DNA from: an uncultured SAR86 cluster bacterium
GTDB taxonomy: Bacteria; Pseudomonadota; Gammaproteobacteria; Magnimaribacterales; D2472
Assembly (NCBI GenBank): GCA_902631785.1
Contig: CACOZT010000001.1
Location: 382,741-446,740 of the forward strand
Length of the DNA stretch: 64,000 nt
Reading direction: 5' to 3'
The notes below the pieces were generated by a model that searched no databases, had not been told where the DNA came from, and saw nothing but the letters and a program-made list of their open reading frames with translations. Positions 21,010-30,663 of the stretch are shown here, in pieces; positions within the stretch are counted from its first letter, which is position 1; every line of letters begins with the position of its first letter. The position numbers were made by a program, and so were the translations under genes.

Positions 21010-22058
21010 TAAAAATATTCAATAAATATTTAATTAAAAGATCTTTTTATTTTTCTTTGGCAATCCTGTTTATTTTTGGAATATTGGATTCAATATTTAT
21101 TTTTATTTCTGAGCTTGAGAAGGTTTCATCAGATTACAGTTTCTTTCTAATATTAAAATACGTAGTTTTTTCAATGCCACACAATTTACTAGATTTTATT
21201 CAAGGTGCTTGTCTGTTAGGAGTAATGCTTTCATTAGGTATGTCTCATGAGGAAGGAAATCTAAATGTATTAAGGTCAGCAGGAAAATCCCCATTTATGA
21301 TGGTTTTAATCAGTTCAATAGGAGCTCTAATTCTTGTTTTGTCTATATTAATCCTTGATGAAATTGCATTTAAAAAATTATATGTTAATGAAGAAGTTGA
21401 AAGAAATATTTTATTAAATAAAGAAATAAATAATGAAAATGAAATTAACTGGGTAAAATCAGGAAACTCATTTTTAGGCTTTGAAAACATCATTGACGAT
21501 AAGATTTTTAATGTGATGTTTTTTAAGGTTGAAGATAAAAAAATTATTTACTCTGTGAAAACAGATGTCTTAACAATAAACAAAAATGAAATTATTTTTG
21601 ATAAGAATTCAATATATAAAAGCTTTATAGATAACTTTGAGAAAAAGGATGTCGAATTTTTTGAGATTCCAATTCAATCAAAAATTACTTTCAATAACAT
21701 TAAGCATTTAGGAATAATTGAGCTAAATTTATATAGACAACTTTTTGAAAATAGCGTTGTTCAAAGGGATGCTTTATTTAAGTCTCATCTAGATAAGTCT
21801 TTTTATGACAAGATATTTTTACCATTATCAACTTTAATCTTAATTTTATTTTTTGGATCTTTTATATTCACTTCGCTCAGAGATTCAACGATTGGCATGA
21901 GGGTGGTTTTTGCCGTTGTTGGAGCATTTATATATCAATTAATTCAAGATTTAACATCAGGTATATTTATTTCATTTGGATTGCCAGTAATATTGGGAGT
22001 TATTCTTCCATCCCTTGTATTATTAGCGGCGAGTGCAGTTTCTTATAAAAAAATCTAA
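21006..22058 (+). CDS. lptG: LPS export ABC transporter permease LptG (ORF track begins at 20994; ATG at 21006 preferred)
   Basis: YjgP/YjgQ family, tandem with lptF. Confidence 0.92.
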   Translation: MIKIFNKYLIKRSFYFSLAILFIFGILDSIFIFISELEKVSSDYSFFLILKYVVFSMPHNLLDFIQGACLLGVMLSLGMSHEEGNLNVLRSAGKSPFMMVLISSIGALILVLSILILDEIAFKKLYVNEEVERNILLNKEINNENEINWVKSGNSFLGFENIIDDKIFNVMFFKVEDKKIIYSVKTDVLTINKNEIIFDKNSIYKSFIDNFEKKDVEFFEIPIQSKITFNNIKHLGIIELNLYRQLFENSVVQRDALFKSHLDKSFYDKIFLPLSTLILILFFGSFIFTSLRDSTIGMRVVFAVVGAFIYQLIQDLTSGIFISFGLPVILGVILPSLVLLAASAVSYKKI

Positions 22059-22465
22059 ATTTTTTTATAAGAAGTTTTAGATAAATAATCACTAAATGAT
22101 AGATTATTCTTAGAGAAATACATCATTACTAAAGGTATACCAATCAACAAAATTGTTAGAACATTACAGAAAAATCTAATTGTTACTTTTTGAAGTGTTA
22201 TATTGCCACCATTTGTGCTGTATATCTCAAAGTTCCAAACAGCCATGCCAAGTGTTTTACCACCATTCATCCAAAAGTAACCATAAAAAATCCAGGTACT
22301 TAAAATAACAAGTATCGGACCAACCCATTTTGTTTGAATGATTCCTCCATTAATCCAAACAGCAAAAGATCCCACAGCAAACCAAACTCCTAGTAACAAA
22401 AACAAATCATATACAGATGCTGCGATTCTTCTGAGTGGAAATACAATGTATGATTTATTATTCAT
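22055..22465 (-). CDS. RDD family membrane protein
   Basis: 'FPLRRIAASVYDLFLLLGVW', 'GGKTLGMAVWNFEI' RDD pattern. Confidence 0.85.
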   Translation of the reverse strand: MNNKSYIVFPLRRIAASVYDLFLLLGVWFAVGSFAVWINGGIIQTKWVGPILVILSTWIFYGYFWMNGGKTLGMAVWNFEIYSTNGGNITLQKVTIRFFCNVLTILLIGIPLVMMYFSKNNLSFSDYLSKTSYKKI

Positions 22466-22504
22466 TTTGGTATAGTACTAAAATATTAAAAAAAATAAAT
22501 TAAT

Positions 22505-23980
22505 ATGAATACAGCCACTGATTTTTTAGGACATCCAAAAGGATTATTTGTTTGTTTTGCTACAGAGATGTGGGAGAGATTCTCTTATTATGGTATGAGA
22601 GCTCTCTTAATATTATATCTAACAAAACACTGGGAGTTTACAGATGCTGCAAGTTATTTAATTTATGGAGCATATACGTCTTTGGTATACATAATGCCAG
22701 TCTTTGGTGGTATGTTGGCCGATCAAATTTTAGGTTCAAAAAAAGCAGTTACATATGGAGCGATACTTTTAGTGTTTGGTCACTTAGGTATGACTGTTGA
22801 AAGTAGCGAGCAAATATTTTATTTATCCCTTGCCTTAATTGTATCCGGTGTGGGCTTTTTAAAACCAAATATATCTACCATGGTCGGAGCACTGTATAAA
22901 GAGGGTGATCCTAGAAGAGATTCTGGCTTTACTATTTTTTATATGGGCATAAATATAGGAGCCTTTACTGCAACTCTTCTTTGTGGATACTTGGGTGAAG
23001 AAGTTGGATGGGCTTATGGGTTTGGTGCAGCTGGAATTGGCATGCTATTTGGATTAATTATTTTCTTGTGGGGTCAAAAATATCTTGAAGGACTTGCAGA
23101 GCCACCATCAAATAAATATCGAGAAAAAATGAATGGAATAAGTTATGAAAATTGGGCTTATATTTCAGGTATTTTCATGGTTGTAGTGACTTGGTTTTTA
23201 GTCCAAAACTCACAACTTGTTGGTCAGCTACTGGGAGGTTTTGGTGCTATTTTTATAGGAGCATGGCTTTTATATGCTCTATTTAGATGTACTCCCGATG
23301 AGCGAGATCGCTTAATAGTAGTTGGAATATTAATATTATTCTCTTTAATTTTTTGGGCGCTTTTTGAACAAGCTGGCTCGTCTTTAAATATACTTACGGA
23401 CAGAGGAGTGAATAGAGTAATATTTGGTTGGGAAGTTCCAGCATCAATGTTTCAATCTTTAAATGCTGGCTTTATTTTTACAATAGCGCCACTTTTTGCA
23501 ATGCTATGGATTGCTCTTGCAAAAAGAAATATGGAACCGTCCACGCCAATTAAATTTTCAATAGGTATTATCTTTGTTGGACTAGGTTTCTTAGCTTTGG
23601 TATATGGTATGGGATCATCTGAGGGTCTTCAAACAGGAATCTTTTGGATTATATTAATTTATCTACTACATACTCTTGGGGAATTATGTCTATCACCAGT
23701 TGGATTATCTTCAGTAACTAAATTATCACCACAGAGAATTGTTGGATTCATGATGGGAATGTGGTTTTTTGCATCAGCAGCTGGTAATTATGTTGCAGGG
23801 TTGATTGCAAGAGCTACATCAGCTGGATCATCTGAAGCTTCAAGTGATTTTTTCAATCTAGCTCAAAAACAATCATTTATGGATGTTTATACCGACGTTG
23901 GTTGGATGGCAATTTTTTGTGGAATATTTCTTGCTTTGATAACACCATTGCTAAAAAAATTAATGCATGGCTCCAACTAA
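22505..23980 (+). CDS. POT/PTR family proton-dependent oligopeptide transporter
   Basis: 'CFATEMWERFSYYGMRALLILYL' ExxERFxYYG motif; about 12 to 14 predicted TM helices. Confidence 0.94.
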   Translation: MNTATDFLGHPKGLFVCFATEMWERFSYYGMRALLILYLTKHWEFTDAASYLIYGAYTSLVYIMPVFGGMLADQILGSKKAVTYGAILLVFGHLGMTVESSEQIFYLSLALIVSGVGFLKPNISTMVGALYKEGDPRRDSGFTIFYMGINIGAFTATLLCGYLGEEVGWAYGFGAAGIGMLFGLIIFLWGQKYLEGLAEPPSNKYREKMNGISYENWAYISGIFMVVVTWFLVQNSQLVGQLLGGFGAIFIGAWLLYALFRCTPDERDRLIVVGILILFSLIFWALFEQAGSSLNILTDRGVNRVIFGWEVPASMFQSLNAGFIFTIAPLFAMLWIALAKRNMEPSTPIKFSIGIIFVGLGFLALVYGMGSSEGLQTGIFWIILIYLLHTLGELCLSPVGLSSVTKLSPQRIVGFMMGMWFFASAAGNYVAGLIARATSAGSSEASSDFFNLAQKQSFMDVYTDVGWMAIFCGIFLALITPLLKKLMHGSN

Positions 23981-24095
23981 AGGTAAAAGAGATCCTGTTA
24001 AAAAGAATATGGATAAATTCCACAAACCAAAAACTCATAAAGATAAAACTAAATATGATAGAAAGAAGAAATCTAAAGACTTTGGTTCAAATTAA
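23967..24095 (+). CDS. Putative 42-aa highly basic small protein, MAPTKGKRDPVKKNMDKFHKPKTHKDKTKYDRKKKSKDFGSN
   Basis: Read directly; ATG at 23967, TAA at 24093-24095; overlaps 14 nt of the POT gene 3' end. Below the ORF-track length cutoff. Confidence 0.5.
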   Translation: MAPTKGKRDPVKKNMDKFHKPKTHKDKTKYDRKKKSKDFGSN

Positions 24096-25200
24096 TTAAT
24101 ATCTTTTCGTAAATATCTTTTAATTTCCATAAATCAGTAATATTTACATGTTCATCAATTTGATGAATAGATTTATTGACAGGGCCAAGTTCGACAATTT
24201 CAGTATTCATTGCTGCGACGAAACGGCCATCAGATGTTCCACCTTTCGCATTCAATTCTGGCTTATATCCAGTTATCTCTTCAGAAGAAGTCGATACAAT
24301 TTCTTTGAAAAAATTATCTTTCGTATAGTATGGATTCCCATTTAAATCCCAGTTTAAATCATAGTCTAATTTAAGATCTCTTAATATTGATTCAAAATCA
24401 GATTTAAGGCTTTCCTCTGTTGATTCAGTTGAAAATCTAAAGTTAAATGTAAGCTCCAATTCACCAGGAACTACGTTATGCGCTCCAGTTCCAGATTTAA
24501 TATTAGATATTTGAAAGCTTGTAGGTTCAAAAGCGTCATTTCCATTATCCCAAACCTTACTTTTAAGCTCTGAAATTAAGTCACCTGATAATAAAATAGG
24601 ATTGATCACTTTTTCGGGATATGCAACATGTCCTTGTTTTCCAAAAATTTTTAGAATTCCTCCTAGAGAGCCACGTCTACCAATTCTTGCACAATCTGCA
24701 ACTTTTTCACTTGAGGTAGGCTCACCAACAAGGCAAAAATCAATGTTCTCACCATCATCGATCATTTTTTTTATAATTTTGTCTATGAATCCATCCTTTG
24801 AAGTTCCTTCTTCATTTGAGGTTAATAAAATTCCTAATCTAAAATTAAGTTGTTTGTCAGAATTGAGAAAATCTTTGGCAGCCTCTATAAAGGCAGCTAC
24901 TGAAGACTTCATATCTGCAGCACCTCTTCCAAATAAAATGTCATCTTCTATTGTTGCTGAAAAAGGAGGGTGGCTCCACTTTTCTTCAGGTCCACTGGGA
25001 ACAACATCTGTGTGACCTAAAAAACAAAATAGTTTTCCAGAATTGCCTATTGATGCATAAAGATTTTCAACATTTTGATAATTAATTCTTTCACATTGAA
25101 AATTAAGTTCTTTTAATTTAGCCTCAATTAAATCAAAACAACCCATGTCTGATGGAGAAATGGATTTTATTTGAATTAACTTTTGAAGAAGTTCAATCAT
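24073..25200 (-). CDS. dapE: Succinyl-diaminopimelate desuccinylase
   Basis: 'FLGHTDVVPSGPEEKW', 'GRGAADMKSSVAAF', 'GGTSDGRF'. Confidence 0.96.
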   Translation of the reverse strand: MIELLQKLIQIKSISPSDMGCFDLIEAKLKELNFQCERINYQNVENLYASIGNSGKLFCFLGHTDVVPSGPEEKWSHPPFSATIEDDILFGRGAADMKSSVAAFIEAAKDFLNSDKQLNFRLGILLTSNEEGTSKDGFIDKIIKKMIDDGENIDFCLVGEPTSSEKVADCARIGRRGSLGGILKIFGKQGHVAYPEKVINPILLSGDLISELKSKVWDNGNDAFEPTSFQISNIKSGTGAHNVVPGELELTFNFRFSTESTEESLKSDFESILRDLKLDYDLNWDLNGNPYYTKDNFFKEIVSTSSEEITGYKPELNAKGGTSDGRFVAAMNTEIVELGPVNKSIHQIDEHVNITDLWKLKDIYEKILINLNQSL

Positions 25201-26107
25201 TTTTATGGAGTATTTTATTTAGAGAAGATTTTGATTTATTAATTTTTGCTATAACTTTTCCAGATATTGAGTCTCGCATGAATAACAGGTTTGACTTACC
25301 AGATAATTCTCTTGCTTTAAAAATGACTTCTTTCTGATTATCTTCATCATAAATACTGACTTTTGTACCTGCAGTTATGTATAAACCAGCTTCAACTGTG
25401 CAGTCATCTCCTATAGAAATTCCAATCCCTGAATTTGCACCTAGAAGACAATTTTTTCCGATAGAAATCTTAGTATTATTACCTCCTGATAAAGTCCCCA
25501 TTGTGCTTGAACCACCGCCAAGATCTGAATTATCTCCAACGATAACTCCTGCAGAGATCCTACCTTCAATCATAGCCTTACCTAATGTACCTGCATTAAA
25601 GTTTACAAAACCCTCATGCATTATTGTTGTACCTTCACTTAAATATGCTCCAAGTCTTACTCTGCTCGCATCAGCAATTCTTACTTTTTTTGGAATAACA
25701 TAATCTGTTAGACATGGGAATTTATCTAGTGATCTAATAAATAAATCATTTTTTCCAAGCTTTGATTTATTCAACTTCATATCTATTTCATCTATCGAAA
25801 CGGGTCCCTTATTGGTCCAAGCAACATTTGGTAAGCACTCAAATAATCCATCTAAATTAATAGTATTTGGCAAAACAAATTTATGAGAGATTAATTGCAA
25901 TTTAAAGTATGCTTCAGAAATTTCACTTATTGGTTTATCTAGATCATCATTTGACCAAATAAGTTTTATTATTTCTTGAGTATCTGAATTAATTTTAAAA
26001 GTGTGAGACTCTGTTTTTTTGTCTCCAAATTCTATATTTGGAAAATATACATCTAGTATTTGGCCAGTTTCAGACATATTTGCAATACCTTCTCCATAGA
26101 TCTTCAT
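25193..26107 (-). CDS. dapD: Tetrahydrodipicolinate N-succinyltransferase
   Basis: Hexapeptide-repeat C-terminus 'GGGSSTMGTLSGGNNTKISIGKNCLLGANSGIGISIGDDCTVEAGLYITAGT'; between glnD and dapE. Confidence 0.94.
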   Translation of the reverse strand: MKIYGEGIANMSETGQILDVYFPNIEFGDKKTESHTFKINSDTQEIIKLIWSNDDLDKPISEISEAYFKLQLISHKFVLPNTINLDGLFECLPNVAWTNKGPVSIDEIDMKLNKSKLGKNDLFIRSLDKFPCLTDYVIPKKVRIADASRVRLGAYLSEGTTIMHEGFVNFNAGTLGKAMIEGRISAGVIVGDNSDLGGGSSTMGTLSGGNNTKISIGKNCLLGANSGIGISIGDDCTVEAGLYITAGTKVSIYDEDNQKEVIFKARELSGKSNLLFMRDSISGKVIAKINKSKSSLNKILHKND

Positions 26108-26110
26108 TTT

Positions 26111-28621
26111 TTAAACCACTTTTCTTAATTGCGTAACTATTTTTTTTATCTTGTAGTCTGGAACTAATTTTTTGTTGAAATTCTCAATTTCAAAAGTATC
26201 TTCAATTCTTTCACCTAGTGTATTAATTCTAGCAGAGTGAATTGACACTTTATGCTCAAAAAATACTTTTGAAATATTTACTAGCAGACCAGGACTATCG
26301 ACTGTTTCAATAGTTATTAAATTTCTATTTTTATCTTTATTGATTGATTCGTTTATCTTTATAATTTTTTCGAATCTCATATTTTTTCTCTTTGCTGATT
26401 TAGTTTTAACAATTTCATCAATTTTTGTGAAATTTTTTTTAATTTTTGATGAAAGCTCAGTTAATTCAGATTTATTTAGAGCTCTGTCATGTCGAGAATA
26501 TTTTGCGATAAATGTATTTGCTGCAAATATACTATTTCCTGATGTAAATATGTTTGCATCAATAATTTCAAGTCCACTATGTTCGAGTATTTTTGCTAGT
26601 TTGAAGAAAAGACCAGGTGAATCATCTGCTTTTATGAATATTTCAATGAGATTATCAAATTTTTTCTTACATCCAACGATAAAGTCATCTTTAATGTTAT
26701 TTAAAATTAACCCTGATTGCCATTTAAGAGAATTTGATGAATTTTTATTGAAATAACTATCATCAAAATTCTTAAAATGTTTTTTTATTAATTCTTTTTC
26801 ACTTCTTTTTTCTAGACTATCAATAACATTTTTTTGTCTTTCTAAAGATATTTGAGATGATGCCCTCAATGGCTCTTTATTTATCTTAGACCTCGTAAGT
26901 AAATACAGATCTCTTAACAACTGATGTTTCCAACCATTCCATAGTGCTGGATTTGTTGCTCTTATATCATTGATAGTAAGCAAATATAAATAGTCTAGTT
27001 TTTCATTTTGTTCGATATCTTTCGCAAATTCATTAATTGTGTTTGGATCAGCAATATCTTTTTTTTGAGATATGGAAGACATTATTAAATGTTTTTCTAC
27101 TAGCCATGATATTAAACCTGCATCTGTATTGGACATGCCGAGTCTTTTTGCAAATCTGTAGCTTATTTTTGCACCAATTTCTGAGTGATTTCCTCCTTTG
27201 CCCTTTCCAAGATCATGAAATAAACCAGCAATATACAAAATTTCTATTTTTGGTAATTTATTTATTAGTTCATACTCTAATTCGAATCCAGAATGTTTGT
27301 TTAATTTCATTTGTCTCATATTTCTGACAACCTTGAAAGTATGCTCATCTACAGTGTAGACATGAAATAAATCAAATTGCATTTGGCCAATAACATTATC
27401 AAATTCAGGAATATATCTTTGCAGGATGCCAAGTGCTTTCATTGTTCGAAGAATTGATGAGAGATTGTATTTTGACTTTAGTATGTTCAAAAACTGATTT
27501 GCATAGACTTCGTTTCTTCTAAAATCTTTGTCAATTAATTTAGCATTTTTCTTTATTAGAGATTTAGTTTCAGTATCAATAGAGTTAGTTATTTTGCTTT
27601 TACCAATTTCAATAAATATTTCAAATATAAGGTTTTTATTATTACTAAGACTAATATTATTTATTCCAATTTTGTTTTTATGTTTGTGGATACCAGCGAC
27701 CTTGTTTTGATAAGTCTTTCGTGAATACTTTTCATTATATTTCTCATAAACAATCTCATTGAAATATGAAAGTATTGAAGCCATTTCATAAAATTTTTTC
27801 ATCATTTTCTCTACTGATTTTTTTGCTGACTTTTTACCAAGTTTTGCTTTTTTGGAAATTTCAACCTGAGCTTCAAAATTAAGTCTGTTTTTATTTGTAG
27901 ATATGTTTGTAGCGAACCTTAAAGATTTAATAAAATTATATGCATCGATTGCATTATTTAGCTCTCCATTAAAGATATTTGAACTAGAAATTTGATTTAC
28001 TGAATTTAAATCAAAACAATGTTGGAGAATCCATAATGCAGATTGAAAATCCCTAAGAGTCCCAGGAGATTCCTTTAAATCTGGTTCAAGATTATATGCT
28101 GTTGAAAAAAAATCACTGTGTCTTTTTTGTTGTTCTACATATTTTGCATTATAAAAATTATTTTTTGACCATAATTGCGATAGAGCATAATTAATTTTTA
28201 TATCCATTTCATTTGTTGAAATGATAGGACGTCTCGTCAAATAAGATGTATATTCTTTTAGATCTTTTTTTGATATTTTTTGAATGTCTGAAATCGATCT
28301 TACTGAATGACCAACTTTGTATCCTTGATCCCATAAAAAAGAAATAAACTCTTCAAGATTTTTGTAATTTTTTGTTTTATTTTTTTCAACAATGGATATA
28401 TCAATATCAGAAATTGGAAAAATCTCTTTTCTTCCAAAACCTCCGTTAGCATAAATTACAAAATTTTTATTAAGATTGAGATTTAAAAATTTATTTTTAA
28501 TTTCTTTTTCAAATTCGTTAGAGTATTTTCTTAGGAATTTATTTACCTTTGAAGGCTTTAAATAAATCTCAGGAAAGGCTTGGAGGAATTCTTTATTAAT
28601 TTTCTTAGCCTTATTTCTCAT
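26111..28621 (-). CDS. glnD: Bifunctional uridylyltransferase/uridylyl-removing enzyme GlnD
   Basis: 'GGFGRKEIFPISDIDI' NT domain, HD motif 'LFHDLGKGKGGNHSEIG', two C-terminal ACT-like regions. Confidence 0.95.
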   Translation of the reverse strand: MRNKAKKINKEFLQAFPEIYLKPSKVNKFLRKYSNEFEKEIKNKFLNLNLNKNFVIYANGGFGRKEIFPISDIDISIVEKNKTKNYKNLEEFISFLWDQGYKVGHSVRSISDIQKISKKDLKEYTSYLTRRPIISTNEMDIKINYALSQLWSKNNFYNAKYVEQQKRHSDFFSTAYNLEPDLKESPGTLRDFQSALWILQHCFDLNSVNQISSSNIFNGELNNAIDAYNFIKSLRFATNISTNKNRLNFEAQVEISKKAKLGKKSAKKSVEKMMKKFYEMASILSYFNEIVYEKYNEKYSRKTYQNKVAGIHKHKNKIGINNISLSNNKNLIFEIFIEIGKSKITNSIDTETKSLIKKNAKLIDKDFRRNEVYANQFLNILKSKYNLSSILRTMKALGILQRYIPEFDNVIGQMQFDLFHVYTVDEHTFKVVRNMRQMKLNKHSGFELEYELINKLPKIEILYIAGLFHDLGKGKGGNHSEIGAKISYRFAKRLGMSNTDAGLISWLVEKHLIMSSISQKKDIADPNTINEFAKDIEQNEKLDYLYLLTINDIRATNPALWNGWKHQLLRDLYLLTRSKINKEPLRASSQISLERQKNVIDSLEKRSEKELIKKHFKNFDDSYFNKNSSNSLKWQSGLILNNIKDDFIVGCKKKFDNLIEIFIKADDSPGLFFKLAKILEHSGLEIIDANIFTSGNSIFAANTFIAKYSRHDRALNKSELTELSSKIKKNFTKIDEIVKTKSAKRKNMRFEKIIKINESINKDKNRNLITIETVDSPGLLVNISKVFFEHKVSIHSARINTLGERIEDTFEIENFNKKLVPDYKIKKIVTQLRKVV

Positions 28622-29388
28622 TAAGATTCTTCACTTCTTTTTGTTAAAATTTCAGAGCCATTTTCTGTTACAACAATAGTATGTTCCCATTGGGCTGAAT
28701 TTCTTCCATCTTTTGTTTCTACCGTCCATCCATCTTTAAGAGTTTTGCAATACTTTGTGCCCTGATTAATCATAGGCTCAATTGTGAAACACATACCTTC
28801 TTCTAACTTTATACCTGTGCCAGATTTTCCATAATGAAGAACTTGTGGTTCCTCGTGATAAACAGTTCCAATTCCATGGCCACAATAGTCCTCAACAACA
28901 CTATAGTAATTGCTTTCAGCATGTTTTTGGATGGCGTTTCCAATATCTCCAAGATACGCACCTGGTCTTACAGCTTCTATACCTTTATAAAGACATTCTT
29001 GAGTAATTTTTACAAGTCTTTCATTGTGAGGAGCACATTTGCCTACTAAAAACATTTTTGATGTATCTCCATGCCATCCGTCTTTAATAACTGTTACATC
29101 AATATTTAGAATATCTCCATTTTTGAGATATTTTTCATTATTCGGTATTCCATGACATATAACTTGATTGATACTAGAGCAAATTGTTTTTTCATATCCT
29201 TTATATCCAACATTTGCAGGAACTGCACCTTGAGCATTAACAATATGTTCATAACAGATGCTATCAAGCTCACCGGTAGAAATTCCAGGCTTTACATAAG
29301 GAGTAATCATCTCAAGAACTTCAGCTGCCAATCTGCCAGCAATTCTCATTTTGTCTATATCTTTAGAACTTTTTATTGAAATATTCAT
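28621..29388 (-). CDS. map: Type I methionine aminopeptidase
   Basis: 'CGHGIGTVYHEEPQVLHYG', 'FTIEPMI'; map-glnD-dapD order. Confidence 0.96.
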   Translation of the reverse strand: MNISIKSSKDIDKMRIAGRLAAEVLEMITPYVKPGISTGELDSICYEHIVNAQGAVPANVGYKGYEKTICSSINQVICHGIPNNEKYLKNGDILNIDVTVIKDGWHGDTSKMFLVGKCAPHNERLVKITQECLYKGIEAVRPGAYLGDIGNAIQKHAESNYYSVVEDYCGHGIGTVYHEEPQVLHYGKSGTGIKLEEGMCFTIEPMINQGTKYCKTLKDGWTVETKDGRNSAQWEHTIVVTENGSEILTKRSEES

Positions 29389-29452
29389 TTTTTTTCATTT
29401 ATGTGTAGACATTAGACGACTTAATCTATAAAGTACAATTTTAATGTCAGCC

Positions 29453-29458
29453 TATAAT
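29453..29458 (+). promoter_or_regulatory. Candidate -10 box (TATAAT) upstream of carA in the map/carA divergent intergenic region
   Basis: Exact TATAAT hexamer; no clear -35 identified. Confidence 0.3.
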
Positions 29459-29541
29459 TTTAGCTCATTAAAACAAAAAAATTCTTTAAATAGTTTCCCT
29501 AAAATTTTCTTCAATTTCCATCTTTTCAGGGTTCAATTCTA

Positions 29542-30663
29542 ATGTCATTTAAAGCCATATTAGCATTCGAAGACGGAAGTGTATTCTATGGAAAGGGATT
29601 TGGTAAAGAAAAATATGATGTCGGTGAACTTGTATTTAATACATCAATGACAGGCTATCAAGAAATCATGACAGATCCCTCATATAAAAAACAAATAGTT
29701 ACTTTTACACATCCACATATTGGAAATACTGGAATAAATGAGGAAGATAATGAATCAAAAACTGTTCATGCTTCAGGTATGGTAGTTAAAAATTTTTGCG
29801 AAAAACCAAGTAATTGGAGATCAAAAATTACATTAGGTGAATTTTTAGAAAAAAATAAAGTTATAGGTATTTCAGATGTCGACACAAGAGAAATAACGTC
29901 AGCTTTAAGAGAAAAAGGAGCTATGAATTGCTGCATTGCATCGCTTTCAGTAATTTCAGAAAAAGAAGCGATTGCTAAAGCAAAAGAATTTCAAGGCCTA
30001 AAAGGAATGGATTTGGCAAAGGTTGTCTCCACAGATACTGAATATAATTGGAATGAAGGTGTTTGGCCAGATAACAGTAAATCTAACAACGAATATTCAG
30101 TGATAGCATATGATTATGGTATTAAAGAAAATATTTTAAGACTTTTGAGTGAGCATATTGGACCTGTAAAAGTAGTAAATGCTAAGACCCCATTTGATGA
30201 AATTATTAAACAGAATCCAAAAGGAATATTCTTGTCTAATGGTCCTGGAGACCCAGAACCGTGTGATTATGCTATAGAAAATATTAAAAAATTCCTTGAA
30301 AAGAAGATTCCAATTTTTGGAATTTGTCTTGGCCATCAATTATTAGCTCTTGCTGGAGGAGCAAGAACATACAAAATGAAATTTGGTCATCATGGAGCAA
30401 ATCATCCTGTTCAAGACATGATTTCTAAAGATGTTTTTATAACTAGTCAGAACCATGGTTTTGCAGTAGATGAAAGTACTTTGCCTAAAAATATAAAAGT
30501 CACTCACATATCTCTATTTGATAAATCCTTACAAGGCATTGAGTTTGTGGATAGACCAGCATTTAGTTTTCAAGGCCATCCTGAAGCAAGCCCAGGCCCT
30601 CAAGAAATACAAATACTTTTTGAAAAATTCAGTTCAATGATAAAAGACTATGCCAAAGCGTAA
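29542..30663 (+). CDS. carA: Carbamoyl-phosphate synthase small subunit
   Basis: '[31 protein letters not shown]'. Confidence 0.97.
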   Translation: MSFKAILAFEDGSVFYGKGFGKEKYDVGELVFNTSMTGYQEIMTDPSYKKQIVTFTHPHIGNTGINEEDNESKTVHASGMVVKNFCEKPSNWRSKITLGEFLEKNKVIGISDVDTREITSALREKGAMNCCIASLSVISEKEAIAKAKEFQGLKGMDLAKVVSTDTEYNWNEGVWPDNSKSNNEYSVIAYDYGIKENILRLLSEHIGPVKVVNAKTPFDEIIKQNPKGIFLSNGPGDPEPCDYAIENIKKFLEKKIPIFGICLGHQLLALAGGARTYKMKFGHHGANHPVQDMISKDVFITSQNHGFAVDESTLPKNIKVTHISLFDKSLQGIEFVDRPAFSFQGHPEASPGPQEIQILFEKFSSMIKDYAKA

